From: Escherichia sp. E4742
GTDB taxonomy: Bacteria > Pseudomonadota > Gammaproteobacteria > Enterobacterales > Enterobacteriaceae
DNA length: 64,000 nucleotides
Direction: 5' to 3'
NCBI RefSeq assembly: GCF_005843885.1
Contig: NZ_CP040443.1
Coordinates: forward strand, 2,294,001 to 2,358,000
In this document: positions 7,824 to 16,565 of the stretch, piece by piece
How the letters are laid out: every line of letters begins with the position of its first letter
How positions within the stretch are numbered: position 1 is the stretch's first letter
Program-made: the position numbers and the translations under genes
The notes under the pieces: generated by a model
Database searches by the model: none
What the model was told of the DNA's origin: nothing
What the model saw: only the letters and a program-made list of their open reading frames with translations

Positions 7824-8324
7824 ATGCGCATAGTTACCGCTGCCGTCATGGCCTCAACGCTGGCAGTCAGTTCATTAAGCCACGCTGCTGAAGTCGGTTC
7901 AGGCGATAACTGGCATCCGGGCGAAGAACTTGCGCAGCGCAGTACGCAGAGCCATATGTTCGACGGCATAAGTTTAACTGAACATCAGCGTCAGCAGATG
8001 CGAGATCTTATGCAACAGGCCCGGCACGAACAGCCACCTGTTAATGTTAGCGAACTGGAGACAATGCATCGCCTTGTCACCGCAGAAAATTTTGATGAAA
8101 ACGCTGTGCGCGCACAGGCAGAAAAAATGGCGAACGAGCAAATAGCTCGTCAGGTTGAGATGGCAAAAGTCCGCAACCAAATGTATCGCCTGTTAACGCC
8201 GGAGCAGCAAGCGGTTTTAAACAAGAAACATCAACAACGAATGGAACAGTTGCGCGACGTGACGCAATGGCAAAAAAGTTCATCGTTGAAGCTATTGAGT
8301 AGTAGCAACTCACGTTCCCAGTAG
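7824..8324 (+). CDS. cpxP: Periplasmic chaperone and Cpx inhibitor CpxP
   Basis: A 166-residue periplasmic protein with a signal peptide (MRIVTAAVMASTLAVSSLSHA, cleavage before AEV) and two LTxxQ-type motifs, LTEHQRQQM near residue 55 and LTPEQQAVL near residue 128, the hallmark of the CpxP/Spy family. It binds misfolded periplasmic proteins and the CpxA sensor. The ATG at 7824 gives the family length; an ATG three bases earlier is equally placed behind the GGGAG at 7813-7817. Its 3' end is the source of the CpxQ sRNA. Confidence 0.97.
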   Translation: MRIVTAAVMASTLAVSSLSHAAEVGSGDNWHPGEELAQRSTQSHMFDGISLTEHQRQQMRDLMQQARHEQPPVNVSELETMHRLVTAENFDENAVRAQAEKMANEQIARQVEMAKVRNQMYRLLTPEQQAVLNKKHQQRMEQLRDVTQWQKSSSLKLLSSSNSRSQ

Positions 8325-8333
8325 TAAACCCTG

Positions 8334-8391
8334 TTTTCCTTGCCATAGACACCATCCCTGTCTTCCCCCACATGAAGTGGGGGTTTTTTTT
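8334..8391 (+). ncRNA. cpxQ: CpxQ sRNA (3'-UTR-derived) with its terminator
   Basis: The conserved segment begins at TTTTCCTTGCCATAGACACC and ends in a strong intrinsic terminator: CCCCCAC (8365-8371), loop ATGAA, GTGGGGG (8377-8383) and eight T. CpxQ is cut from the cpxP mRNA by RNase E and acts with Hfq to repress envelope mRNAs, using two short seed regions in the 5' half. Start assigned from recall of the processing site; the terminator is seen directly. Confidence 0.85.
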
Positions 8392-8472
8392 ATCCGCAAT
8401 TTGCCTGTTACTTGATGCATTGCAGATGATTTGCATCCGTTATACTACCGTCAGTTGATAGCGGGAGTATTT

Positions 8473-9375
8473 ATGAATCAATCTTATGGGCAGCTGGTCA
8501 GTCGGGCAGCGATTGCTGCAACGGCGATGGCTTCGCTGTTATTACTGATTAAAATTTTTGCATGGTGGTATACCGGATCAGTGAGTATTCTCGCTGCGCT
8601 GGTGGATTCGCTGGTGGATATCGGCGCGTCATTGACTAACTTATTGGTCGTGCGTTACTCACTACAACCTGCCGACGATAATCACTCCTTTGGTCACGGT
8701 AAAGCTGAATCGCTCGCCGCGCTGGCGCAAAGTATGTTTATCTCCGGCTCCGCGCTGTTCCTGTTTTTGACCGGTATTCAGCATTTGGTTTCTCCGACAC
8801 CGATGAAAGACCCGGGTGTTGGGGTTATCGTGACTATTGTGGCGCTAATTTGTACGATTATTCTTGTCTCGTTTCAGCGTTGGGTCGTTCGCCGGACGCA
8901 AAGCCAGGCAGTGCGGGCAGATATGCTACATTATCAGTCTGATGTTATGATGAACGGCGCGATTTTGCTGGCGCTGGGATTGTCCTGGTACGGCTGGCAT
9001 CGTGCTGATGCCCTGTTTGCTTTGGGAATCGGCATCTATATTTTATATAGCGCGTTACGCATGGGGTATGAGGCGGTCCAGTCATTATTGGATCGCGCGC
9101 TGCCCGATGGCGAACGACAGGAAATTATTGATATCGTGACTTCCTGGCCGGGAGTTAGCGGCGCTCACGATCTTCGCACGCGGCAGTCAGGGCCGACCCG
9201 CTTTATTCAGATTCATTTGGAAATGGAAGACTCTCTGCCTTTGGTTCAGGCACATATGGTGGCGGATCAGGTAGAGCAGGCTATTTTACGGCGTTTTCCG
9301 GGTTCAGATGTGATTATCCATCAGGATCCTTGTTCTGTCGTACCCAGGGAGAGTAAACGGTCTACGCTTTCATAA
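8473..9375 (+). CDS. fieF: Ferrous-iron/zinc efflux CDF transporter FieF
   Basis: A 300-residue cation diffusion facilitator (also called YiiP) with six membrane helices and a C-terminal cytoplasmic domain. The active transport site residues are in LVDSLVDIGAS (helix 2) and HYQSDVMMN (helix 5); the HGKAESLAALAQ loop after helix 2 is typical. It exports Zn2+, Fe2+ and Cd2+ against protons as a dimer. Start ATG 8473 follows GCGGGAG; the open frame extends upstream to 8431 but without support. Confidence 0.97.
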   Translation: MNQSYGQLVSRAAIAATAMASLLLLIKIFAWWYTGSVSILAALVDSLVDIGASLTNLLVVRYSLQPADDNHSFGHGKAESLAALAQSMFISGSALFLFLTGIQHLVSPTPMKDPGVGVIVTIVALICTIILVSFQRWVVRRTQSQAVRADMLHYQSDVMMNGAILLALGLSWYGWHRADALFALGIGIYILYSALRMGYEAVQSLLDRALPDGERQEIIDIVTSWPGVSGAHDLRTRQSGPTRFIQIHLEMEDSLPLVQAHMVADQVEQAILRRFPGSDVIIHQDPCSVVPRESKRSTLS

Positions 9376-9555
9376 TCCGTACAAAAGAGAGCCAGACCCG
9401 CATTTTGTGTATAAAATACCGCCATTTGGCCTGACCTGAATCAATTCAGCAGGAAGTGATTGTTATACTATTTGCACATTCGTTGGATCACTTCGATGTG
9501 CAAGAAGACTTCCGGCAACAGATTTCATTTTGCATTCCAAAGTTCAGAGGTAGTC

Positions 9556-10518
9556 ATGATTAAGAAAATCGGTGTGTTGACAAGCGGCGGTGATGCGCCA
9601 GGCATGAACGCCGCAATTCGCGGGGTTGTTCGTTCTGCGCTGACAGAAGGTCTGGAAGTAATGGGTATTTATGACGGCTATCTGGGTCTGTATGAAGACC
9701 GTATGGTACAGCTAGACCGTTACAGCGTGTCTGACATGATCAACCGTGGTGGTACATTCCTCGGTTCTGCGCGCTTCCCGGAATTCCGCGACGAGAACAT
9801 CCGCGCCGTGGCTATCGAAAACCTGAAAAAACGTGGTATCGACGCGCTGGTGGTTATCGGCGGTGACGGTTCCTACATGGGTGCAATGCGTTTGACCGAA
9901 ATGGGCTTCCCGTGCATCGGCCTGCCGGGCACCATCGACAACGACATCAAAGGTACTGACTACACCATTGGTTTCTTCACGGCATTGAGCACCGTTGTTG
10001 AAGCTATCGACCGTCTGCGTGACACCTCTTCTTCTCACCAGCGTATTTCCGTGGTGGAAGTGATGGGCCGCTACTGTGGCGATCTGACTCTGGCTGCGGC
10101 TATTGCTGGTGGCTGTGAATTCGTTGTGGTTCCGGAAGTTGAATTCAGCCGTGACGATCTGGTAAACGAAATCAAAGCCGGTATCGCGAAAGGTAAAAAA
10201 CACGCGATTGTGGCGATCACTGAACATATGTGTGACGTCGACGAGCTGGCACACTTCATCGAAAAAGAAACTGGCCGTGAAACCCGCGCAACTGTGCTGG
10301 GCCACATCCAGCGTGGTGGTTCCCCGGTACCTTACGACCGTATTCTGGCTTCCCGTATGGGCGCTTACGCTATCGATCTGCTGCTGGCAGGCTACGGTGG
10401 TCGTTGCGTAGGTATTCAGAACGAACAACTGGTTCACCATGACATCATCGATGCTATCGAAAACATGAAGCGTCCGTTCAAAGGTGACTGGCTGGACTGC
10501 GCGAAAAAACTGTATTAA
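9556..10518 (+). CDS. pfkA: 6-phosphofructokinase I PfkA
   Basis: The 320-residue major phosphofructokinase. It converts fructose 6-phosphate and ATP to fructose 1,6-bisphosphate in glycolysis. Visible motifs: the N-terminal GVLTSGGDAPGMNAAIRG, the ATP-site GGDGS near residue 103, the catalytic GTIDNDIKGTDYT (Asp127), MGR, and GHIQRGGSP. Start ATG 9556 is preceded by AGAGG; the frame upstream to 9460 is leader. Terminator at 10694-10716 beyond a REP element. Confidence 0.98.
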   Translation: MIKKIGVLTSGGDAPGMNAAIRGVVRSALTEGLEVMGIYDGYLGLYEDRMVQLDRYSVSDMINRGGTFLGSARFPEFRDENIRAVAIENLKKRGIDALVVIGGDGSYMGAMRLTEMGFPCIGLPGTIDNDIKGTDYTIGFFTALSTVVEAIDRLRDTSSSHQRISVVEVMGRYCGDLTLAAAIAGGCEFVVVPEVEFSRDDLVNEIKAGIAKGKKHAIVAITEHMCDVDELAHFIEKETGRETRATVLGHIQRGGSPVPYDRILASRMGAYAIDLLLAGYGGRCVGIQNEQLVHHDIIDAIENMKRPFKGDWLDCAKKLY

Positions 10519-10565
10519 TGATTTCGGGAAAAGGCAGATTTCTTTAGCCTGAAACCGATGACAGA

Positions 10566-10672
10566 GGCAAAAATGCCTGATGCGCTTCGCTTATCAGGCC
10601 TACATGAATTCTGCAATCTATTGAGTTTGCAAGCTTTTGTAGGCCGGATAAGCTGCATCCGGCATGAACAAA
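10566..10672. repeat. REP/BIME element downstream of pfkA
   Basis: REP unit GCCTGATGCGCTTCGCTTATCAGGCCTAC (10574-10603, given here as two arms GCCTGATGCG and TTATCAGGCC) and, inverted about 30 bases later, TGTAGGCCGGATAAGCTGC with ATCCGGCA (10637-10664). It falls in the 310-base gap between pfkA and sbp. A 62-residue open frame at 10558-10746 is only repeat sequence. Confidence 0.9.
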
Positions 10673-10693
10673 ACGCACTTTGTCAGCAATATG

Positions 10694-10716
10694 AGGCGGA
10701 TTTCTTCCGCCTTTTT
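10694..10716 (+). terminator. pfkA terminator
   Basis: Stem AGGCGGA (10694-10700) and TCCGCCT (10706-10712), loop TTTCT, followed by TTTT. It lies 176 bases after the pfkA stop, past the REP. Confidence 0.8.
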
Positions 10717-10828
10717 AACTCCCCCATATATACCCGCAAGTTATAGCCAATCTTTTTTTATTCTTTAATGTTTGAATCCCTTTCTGGCACGCTTTGTTCA
10801 TCACAACACAACATAAGAGAGCCGGGCG

Positions 10829-11818
10829 ATGAACAAGTGGGGCGTAGGGTTAACTTTATTACTGGCAGCGACCAGCGTTATGGCAAAGGATATTCAGCTT
10901 CTTAACGTTTCGTATGATCCAACGCGCGAACTGTACGAGCAGTACAACAAAGCCTTCAGCGCCCACTGGAAACAGCAAACCGGCGATAACGTGGTGATTC
11001 GCCAGTCGCACGGCGGTTCGGGTAAACAGGCGACGTCGGTAATCAATGGCATAGAAGCTGATGTCGTCACGCTGGCACTAGCCTATGACGTGGATGCCAT
11101 TGCTGAACGTGGTCGTATCGATAAAGAGTGGATCAAGCGTCTGCCGGATAACTCCGCACCTTATACTTCTACCATTGTCTTCCTGGTGCGTAAGGGCAAT
11201 CCGAAACAGATTCACGACTGGAACGATTTGATTAAGCCAGGTGTTTCGGTGATCACCCCGAATCCGAAAAGTTCTGGTGGTGCACGCTGGAACTACCTGG
11301 CAGCCTGGGGATACGCCCTGCATCACAACAACAACGATCAGGCAAAAGCGCAGGAATTCGTGCAGTCGTTGTATAAAAACGTCGAAGTACTGGATTCCGG
11401 CGCGCGCGGTTCAACGAATACCTTTGTTGAGCGGGGTATTGGCGACGTGCTGATTGCCTGGGAAAACGAAGCTCTGCTGGCGGCGAATGAACTGGGGAAA
11501 GATAAATTCGAAATCGTCACGCCGAGCGAGTCTATTCTCGCAGAGCCTACGGTGTCAGTTGTCGATAAAGTGGTGGAGAAAAAAGGCACTAAAGAGGTGG
11601 CGGAAGCTTACCTGAACTATCTCTACTCGCCAGAAGGCCAGGAGATTGCGGCTAAAAACTACTATCGTCCGCGCGATCCTCAGGTAGCGAAAAAATATGA
11701 AAATGCCTTTCCGAAGCTGAAGTTATTCACCATTGATGAAGAGTTCGGTGGCTGGACGAAAGCGCAAAAAGAGCATTTCTCTAACGGCGGAACGTTTGAC
11801 CAAATCAGCAAACGTTAA
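10829..11818 (+). CDS. sbp: Periplasmic sulfate-binding protein Sbp
   Basis: A 329-residue periplasmic binding protein with a signal peptide (MNKWGVGLTLLLAATSVMA, cleavage before KDIQLL). It delivers sulfate to the CysAWTU ABC importer. Family signatures include NVSYDPTRELYEQYN near the N terminus and PKSSGGARWNYLAAWGYAL around residues 148-166, which supplies sulfate contacts by backbone amides. The start ATG 10829 follows AAGAGAGCC. Expression is known to be CysB-dependent; I did not define the site. A terminator overlaps the region just after the stop. Confidence 0.97.
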   Translation: MNKWGVGLTLLLAATSVMAKDIQLLNVSYDPTRELYEQYNKAFSAHWKQQTGDNVVIRQSHGGSGKQATSVINGIEADVVTLALAYDVDAIAERGRIDKEWIKRLPDNSAPYTSTIVFLVRKGNPKQIHDWNDLIKPGVSVITPNPKSSGGARWNYLAAWGYALHHNNNDQAKAQEFVQSLYKNVEVLDSGARGSTNTFVERGIGDVLIAWENEALLAANELGKDKFEIVTPSESILAEPTVSVVDKVVEKKGTKEVAEAYLNYLYSPEGQEIAAKNYYRPRDPQVAKKYENAFPKLKLFTIDEEFGGWTKAQKEHFSNGGTFDQISKR

Positions 11819-11837
11819 TTTTGTTGAAGGCAATCAG

Positions 11838-11867
11838 ACCCGGTGGCATCTCGCGACCGGGTTTTTT
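11838..11867 (+). terminator. sbp terminator
   Basis: Stem ACCCGGT (11838-11844) and ACCGGGT (11856-11862) with an 11-base loop, then a T run. It begins 20 bases after the sbp stop and 56 bases before the cdh start. Confidence 0.8.
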
Positions 11868-11922
11868 ATTTGTCACGATTTTGCGTTACCCTTGCATCTC
11901 TTTGAGGTACAGGGAAAAAAAG

Positions 11923-12678
11923 ATGAAAAAAGCAGGTCTTCTTTTTTTAGCGATGATGGTTATCGCTGTTGCTGCTGCAGGCATTGGTTACTGGAAATTG
12001 ACCGGTGAAGAGTCGGACACGTTGCGCCAGATTGCCCTTGAGCAATGTTTACCCAACCAGCAGCAAAACCAAAACCCTTCGCCATGTGCGGAAGTCAAAC
12101 CCAATGCCGGATATGTGGTTTTAAAAGACCTCAACGGTCCTCTGCAATATTTGTTGATGCCAACGTATCGTATTAACGGCACTGAAAGTCCATTGTTAAC
12201 CGATCCTTCAACGCCTAATTTCTTCTGGTTAGCCTGGCAGGCGCGTGATTTTATGAGCAAAAAATACGGCCAGCCAGTCCCCGATCGCGCGGTATCTCTG
12301 GCGATTAACTCCCGTACCGGGCGCACGCAAAACCATTTTCATATCCATATCTCTTGTATTCGTCCTGATGTGCGCGAACAACTGGATAATAATCTGGCGA
12401 ATATCAGCACCCGTTGGTTACCGCTGCCCGGTGGGCTGCGTGGGCATGAATACCTGGCACGTAGGGTAACTGAAAGCGAGTTGGTGAAACGTAGTCCGTT
12501 TATGATGCTGGCAGAAGAAGTACCAGAGGCACGGGAGCATATGGGTAGTTACGCGCTGGCGATGGTGCGACAGAGTGATAACTCGTTTGTATTGCTGGCG
12601 ACGCAGCGCAATCTGCTGACGCTGAATCGTGCTTCAGCCGAGGAACTTCAGGATCATCAGTGTGAGATTTTGCGTTAA
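11923..12678 (+). CDS. cdh: CDP-diacylglycerol pyrophosphatase Cdh
   Basis: A 251-residue membrane-anchored hydrolase that splits CDP-diacylglycerol into CMP and phosphatidate. One N-terminal membrane segment (residues 5-24) leads to a periplasmic domain of the HIT-like superfamily; its histidine triad-like motif is NHFHIHISCIRP near residues 140-151. The start is ATG 11923, preceded by AGGTACAGGGA; the longer open frame from 11821 overlaps the sbp terminator and is rejected. Convergent with tpiA, with a short hairpin between. Confidence 0.95.
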   Translation: MKKAGLLFLAMMVIAVAAAGIGYWKLTGEESDTLRQIALEQCLPNQQQNQNPSPCAEVKPNAGYVVLKDLNGPLQYLLMPTYRINGTESPLLTDPSTPNFFWLAWQARDFMSKKYGQPVPDRAVSLAINSRTGRTQNHFHIHISCIRPDVREQLDNNLANISTRWLPLPGGLRGHEYLARRVTESELVKRSPFMMLAEEVPEAREHMGSYALAMVRQSDNSFVLLATQRNLLTLNRASAEELQDHQCEILR

Positions 12679-12704
12679 AGCGAGGAGTTGTTGAGGAAAG
12701 CTAA

Positions 12705-12727
12705 GTGCCGGATGCGATATCCGGCAC
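12705..12727. terminator. REP-like bidirectional hairpin between cdh and tpiA
   Basis: A perfect nine-base stem, GTGCCGGAT (12705-12713) and ATCCGGCAC (12719-12727), five-base loop. Sequence is REP-like (GCCGGATGCG). It sits in the 58-base gap between convergent genes. Confidence 0.7.
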
Positions 12728-12736
12728 CTGTCAGGC

Positions 12737-13504
12737 TTAAGCCTGTTTAGCCGCTTCTGCAGCTTTAACGATCACTGCGAAGGCGTCAGCTTTCAGAGAA
12801 GCACCGCCAACCAGCGCGCCGTCGATGTCCGGCTGAGCGAACAGTTCTGCGGCGTTAGATGCGTTTACAGAACCGCCGTACTGGATGATCACTTGTTCAG
12901 CGATGTTAGCGTCAACTTTAGCGATGTGGTCACGGATAAATTTGTGAACAGCCTGTGCCTGCGCCGGAGTTGCAGATTTGCCAGTGCCGATTGCCCATAC
13001 TGGTTCGTAAGCGATTACCGCACCTTCGAATGCCGCAGCACCCTGAGTTTTCAGTACCGCGTCGATCTGACGTGCGCAAACTTCTTCAGTTTTGCCCGCT
13101 TCGTTTTCAGCTTCGGTTTCACCGATGCACAGAACCGGAGTCAGACCCTGCTCTTTCAACACCGCGAATTTTTTCGCGATCAGTTCGTCAGACTCTTTGT
13201 GGTAAGTACGACGTTCAGAGTGACCGATGATGATGTACTGTGCGCCGATGTCTTTCAGCATAGCAGCAGAGGTTTCACCAGTGAATGCGCCGGACAGGTT
13301 CAGGTCCACGTTCTGCGCACCCAGCATGATGTGGCTGCCTTCAGCTTCACGCTTCGCCATATCGATGTACATTTCTGGTGGCGCGATTGCAACGCCACAG
13401 CCATCAACGCCTGCCAGCTCTTTACGCAGGTTAGAAACCAGCTCGTGAACCATGTGGCGGCTGCCGTTCAGTTTCCAGTTACCCATCACTAAAGGATGTC
13501 GCAT
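12737..13504 (-). CDS. tpiA: Triose-phosphate isomerase TpiA
   Basis: A 255-residue TIM barrel interconverting dihydroxyacetone phosphate and glyceraldehyde 3-phosphate. Catalytic residues are visible as Lys in GNWKLNG, His95 in IIGHSERR and Glu in VIAYEPVWAIGTG; the phosphate loop GGSVNASN and GALVGGASL follow. Start ATG 13504; full length for the family. It serves glycolysis and, with glpK/glpX nearby, glycerol use. Confidence 0.98.
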   Translation of the reverse strand: MRHPLVMGNWKLNGSRHMVHELVSNLRKELAGVDGCGVAIAPPEMYIDMAKREAEGSHIMLGAQNVDLNLSGAFTGETSAAMLKDIGAQYIIIGHSERRTYHKESDELIAKKFAVLKEQGLTPVLCIGETEAENEAGKTEEVCARQIDAVLKTQGAAAFEGAVIAYEPVWAIGTGKSATPAQAQAVHKFIRDHIAKVDANIAEQVIIQYGGSVNASNAAELFAQPDIDGALVGGASLKADAFAVIVKAAEAAKQA

Positions 13505-13611
13505 TTTAATTCTCCACGCTTATAAGCGAATAAAGGAAGATGGCCGCCCCGCGGGGCAGCAGGTCTGTGAAACAGTATAGAGATTCATCACTGGAAAGGC
13601 TTTGCTTTTTG

Positions 13612-14211
13612 TCATTTATTCAACCCTTCAAGCGATTCAGATAGCGCCAGCTTAATCGGTTCAACAGCGAAGGTCAGTCCCTTTTCGCCGTTGTCCGCGA
13701 CAACATAGCGCAGTGCACCTTCTGTCTCGGTGTAATAACGTTTGTTTTTCCCCGCAGTAAGGAGCGACAGCAGCTTTTTCTGACTTTGTGTTTTGGTCAT
13801 CAGCGGGGTGAGTGTGCGGATCACCGCCGCCATGTATTCATGAGCTTTCGCTTTGGCGGCTTTTTGCTCTGGTCCCTGGATTGGTAGCCACGTAATTTGA
13901 ATGCTTTTGATTTTTAAAGTGCCACGCTCCAGCGCCGTAGAGGCATACAAGTTCTCGTTAATTTTACTGGCGGCGCGAGTCAGATTGGCTTTGTCGGGGC
14001 TGCTATCGATGGCGCGAAACTCGTTCAGTGGCAGGTTGGGGTTCTGGCTGTTAAAGTTTTCTCGAAACTGGCTGATGGAGAGATCGAAGGTAGGGGCGCC
14101 AGCAAGCAGATAGGGCGCAGTGGTCGCCGTACCTGGTGTTTGTGCATGCACCGTTGTGCTAACGGCTGATGCAGAACATAAGAGAAAAAACAGCGTAAAC
14201 CCTGGCTTCAT
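13612..14211 (-). CDS. yiiQ: YiiQ, secreted DUF1454 protein of unknown role
   Basis: A 199-residue protein with a clear signal peptide (MKPGFTLFFLLCSASAVSTTVHA, cleavage before QTPG), so probably periplasmic. It matches E. coli YiiQ (DUF1454). The mature part has no membrane segments and no catalytic motif that I recognise. It precedes tpiA on the same strand; a GC hairpin at 13546-13557 lies in the gap. It is divergent from yiiR. Confidence 0.9.
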   Translation of the reverse strand: MKPGFTLFFLLCSASAVSTTVHAQTPGTATTAPYLLAGAPTFDLSISQFRENFNSQNPNLPLNEFRAIDSSPDKANLTRAASKINENLYASTALERGTLKIKSIQITWLPIQGPEQKAAKAKAHEYMAAVIRTLTPLMTKTQSQKKLLSLLTAGKNKRYYTETEGALRYVVADNGEKGLTFAVEPIKLALSESLEGLNK

Positions 14212-14311
14212 CGACAGTACCTTTTGTTATGACTGGCTCCGATTAAAACGATATCTGTCTCCCTTGTCAAAAGGGTAGAATCCTGGAAAAGACAACCATC
14301 AAGGAACTTAC

Positions 14312-14752
14312 ATGACCATACAGCAATGGTTATTCTCGTTTAAAGGGCGTATTGGGCGCCGTGATTTCTGGATTTGGATTGGCCTCTGGTTCGCGGCCAT
14401 GCTGGTGCTTTTCTCACTGGCAGGTAAAAACTTAGTCGATATCCAGACCGCCGCGTTTTGCCTGGTGTGCTTACTTTGGCCGACAGCGGCAGTAACGGTC
14501 AAACGACTGCACGATCGCGGGCGTTCCGGCGCATGGGCATTTTTAATGATTGTAGCGTGGATGCTGCTGGCGGGTAATTGGGCGATTTTACCGGGCGTCT
14601 GGCAATGGACGGTGGGGCGTTTTGTCCCGACGTTGATTCTGGTGATGATGCTTATTGATCTTGGCGCATTTGTCGGTACGCAGGGCGAAAATAAATTTGG
14701 CAAAGATACTCTGGATGTGAAGTATAAAGCCGACAATAAATCAAGTAATTAA
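14312..14752 (+). CDS. yiiR: YiiR, DUF805 inner-membrane protein
   Basis: A 146-residue protein with four predicted membrane segments. The N terminus carries the DUF805 signature FSFKGRIGRRDFWIW. It matches E. coli YiiR; the function is not known. Start ATG 14312 follows AAGGAAC. A long two-part hairpin begins 28 bases after the stop. Confidence 0.9.
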   Translation: MTIQQWLFSFKGRIGRRDFWIWIGLWFAAMLVLFSLAGKNLVDIQTAAFCLVCLLWPTAAVTVKRLHDRGRSGAWAFLMIVAWMLLAGNWAILPGVWQWTVGRFVPTLILVMMLIDLGAFVGTQGENKFGKDTLDVKYKADNKSSN

Positions 14753-14779
14753 CCTTTAATATATCTCTTATTGCTATTT

Positions 14780-14827
14780 TTTTCCGGGATCGTTATTTCC
14801 ACGCTGGAAATAACAATGCCCGGAAAA
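14780..14827 (+). terminator. Large two-part hairpin after yiiR
   Basis: Outer stem TTTTCCGGG (14780-14788) and CCCGGAAAA (14819-14827); inner perfect stem GTTATTTCC (14792-14800) and GGAAATAAC (14806-14814). It has no long T run on the 3' side, so it could be a processed or mRNA-stabilising structure rather than a plain terminator. Confidence 0.55.
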
Positions 14828-14963
14828 TCCTCCTCATTTCCTCACCTTAAGCAATATCAAAAAAAATGGTAATCCATAAGATCATTACTTGTTTGTTCTT
14901 CTCTTAACGGCGCATTATTCTTAAGTCGTAATCGACAGAGAGGCGAATATACAGAGGTGCCCT

Positions 14964-15263
14964 ATGAAAGATGTCGTAGATAAATGCAGTACTAAAGGAT
15001 GTGCGATTGATATCGGTACGGTGATTGATAACGACAACTGTACCAGTAAGTTTTCGCGCTTTTTTGCCACCCGCGAAGAAGCAGAGTCCTTTATGACCAA
15101 ACTGAAAGAGCTTGCCGCCACTGCATCCTCTGCGGATGAAGGGGCCAGTGTGGCCTATAAGATTAAGGATCTGGAGGGGCAAGTTGAGCTTGATGCGGCC
15201 TTCACCTTCTCATGCCAGGCCGAGATGATTATTTTTGAGTTATCCCTGCGTTCGTTAGCTTGA
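14964..15263 (+). CDS. yiiS: YiiS, UPF0381/DUF406 small cytoplasmic protein
   Basis: A 99-residue protein of the DUF406 family (KDVVDKCSTKGCAIDIGTVID at the N terminus; E. coli paralogue YfcZ). Function unknown. It starts after AGAGGTGCCCT and lies 26 bases upstream of uspD, with which it probably forms an operon. Confidence 0.92.
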   Translation: MKDVVDKCSTKGCAIDIGTVIDNDNCTSKFSRFFATREEAESFMTKLKELAATASSADEGASVAYKIKDLEGQVELDAAFTFSCQAEMIIFELSLRSLA

Positions 15264-15289
15264 TGGAGTCGCTTTAGAAGGAGTTAAAC

Positions 15290-15718
15290 ATGGCTTATAA
15301 ACACATTGGCGTGGCAATTTCCGGAAATGAAGAAGATGCCTTACTGGTGAACAAAGCCCTGGATCTCGCCAGACATAATGACGCTCACCTGACATTGATT
15401 CATATTGATGATGGCTTAAGCGAGTTGTATCCGGGCATTTACTTCCCTGCAACAGAAGATATTCTTCAACTGTTGAAAGATAAGTCAGATAACAAGCTGT
15501 ATAAACTGACGAAAAATATTCAGTGGCCGAAGACCAAACTGCGTATTGAGCGCGGAGAAATGCCGGAAACACTGCTGGAAATTATGCAACAAGAGCAGTG
15601 CGACCTCCTTGTCTGTGGTCATCACCACTCATTTATCAACCGTTTGATGCCGGCATACCGCGGGATGATCAATAAGTTGAATGCGGACCTGCTCATCGTG
15701 CCGTTTATCGATAAGTAA
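15290..15718 (+). CDS. uspD: Universal stress protein UspD
   Basis: A 142-residue UspA-like protein with the alpha/beta fold (MAYKHIGVAISGNEEDALLVNKALDLAR...). The C-terminal GHHHSFINRLMPAYRGMINKLNADLLIVP replaces the ATP-binding G-x2-G-x9-G-S/T motif of other Usp classes, as in UspA/C/D. It is linked to survival under oxidative and starvation stress. It stops four bases from the convergent fpr. Confidence 0.95.
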   Translation: MAYKHIGVAISGNEEDALLVNKALDLARHNDAHLTLIHIDDGLSELYPGIYFPATEDILQLLKDKSDNKLYKLTKNIQWPKTKLRIERGEMPETLLEIMQQEQCDLLVCGHHHSFINRLMPAYRGMINKLNADLLIVPFIDK

Positions 15719-15722
15719 CCGC

Positions 15723-16469
15723 TTACCAGTAATGCTCCGCTGTCATGTGGCCCGGTCGACGACGTAAATGTTTCGTCATCTGCCGGGTTTCTTTTAGCAG
15801 CTGTTGCGTATCGCGCACCATTTGCGGATTACCACAGAGCATCACATGACTGGTTTCTTTATCCATTGCCAGGCCAACCGCGTTTTCCAGTTCACCGCTT
15901 TCAATTAACGCCGGTATTCGCCCGGTGAGCGAACCCGCAGCCGTTTCCCGACTGACCACCGTTTGAATGCGCAGTTTCCCTTCGTAGCGTTTTTCCAGTT
16001 CTTGCATCAGCGGCAGATAGCTTAAGTCGGCGGCATATCGTGCGGCGTGAACCAGCACCAGGTTTTTGAAGCGATCTAAATCTTTGCCCAATTGCAGAAT
16101 CGATAAATAAGGGCCAATCGCCGTGCCAGTCGCCAGCATCCATAGCGTTTCGCAGTCCGGTACTTCATCCAGCACAAAGAAGCCTGCCGCCTCACTAACC
16201 ACTTGCACTTCATCACCCGGTTTTAGCGCCGCCAGTCGTGGGCTTAATTTGCCATCGGGGACGGTGACCAGGTAAAACTCCAGATCGGGATTATCGGGCG
16301 AGTTAACGTAGGAGTAAGCGCGCTGGACGCGTTCGCCGTCAATTTCAAGGCCAAGTTTAGTGAATTGCCCGGCGGTAAACGGAAGCACGGGAGCGTGAAC
16401 GGTGAGACTAAACAGGGCGTCGGTCCAGTTCTGCACTTTAGTGACTTTGCCTGTTACCCAATCAGCCAT
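15723..16469 (-). CDS. fpr: Flavodoxin/ferredoxin-NADP+ reductase Fpr
   Basis: A 248-residue FNR-family enzyme passing electrons between NADPH and flavodoxin or ferredoxin. The FAD-binding motif RAYSYVNSP is near residue 50, the NADP-binding segments are WMLATGTAIGPYLSIL and HVMLCGNPQMV, and the protein ends in tryptophan (EHYW), which stacks on FAD. Known SoxRS target. It is convergent with uspD with only four bases between the stops. Confidence 0.97.
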   Translation of the reverse strand: MADWVTGKVTKVQNWTDALFSLTVHAPVLPFTAGQFTKLGLEIDGERVQRAYSYVNSPDNPDLEFYLVTVPDGKLSPRLAALKPGDEVQVVSEAAGFFVLDEVPDCETLWMLATGTAIGPYLSILQLGKDLDRFKNLVLVHAARYAADLSYLPLMQELEKRYEGKLRIQTVVSRETAAGSLTGRIPALIESGELENAVGLAMDKETSHVMLCGNPQMVRDTQQLLKETRQMTKHLRRRPGHMTAEHYW

Positions 16470-16517
16470 GTTTCTCTCCTGTTTTGATTGACTTGCCTTA
16501 TCTTCGTTCTCCGGGCA

Positions 16518-16545
16518 AAAAAATTCCAGTCCCGAAGGACTGGAA
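16518..16545 (-). terminator. glpX terminator
   Basis: Perfect nine-base stem TTCCAGTCC (16524-16532) and GGACTGGAA (16537-16545) with loop CGAA; on the minus strand it is followed by seven T. Ends the glpFKX unit before fpr. Confidence 0.9.
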
Positions 16546-16565
16546 GGCTCAATCGATCAAATGAC

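Noticed and set aside
9712..10440. 242-residue minus-strand frame over pfkA
   Set aside because: Shadow of a highly expressed gene with strong codon bias; no independent evidence.
10558..10746. 62-residue frame downstream of pfkA
   Set aside because: It is translated REP repeat and terminator sequence.
12893..13492. 199-residue plus-strand frame over tpiA
   Set aside because: Antisense shadow of a conserved highly expressed gene.
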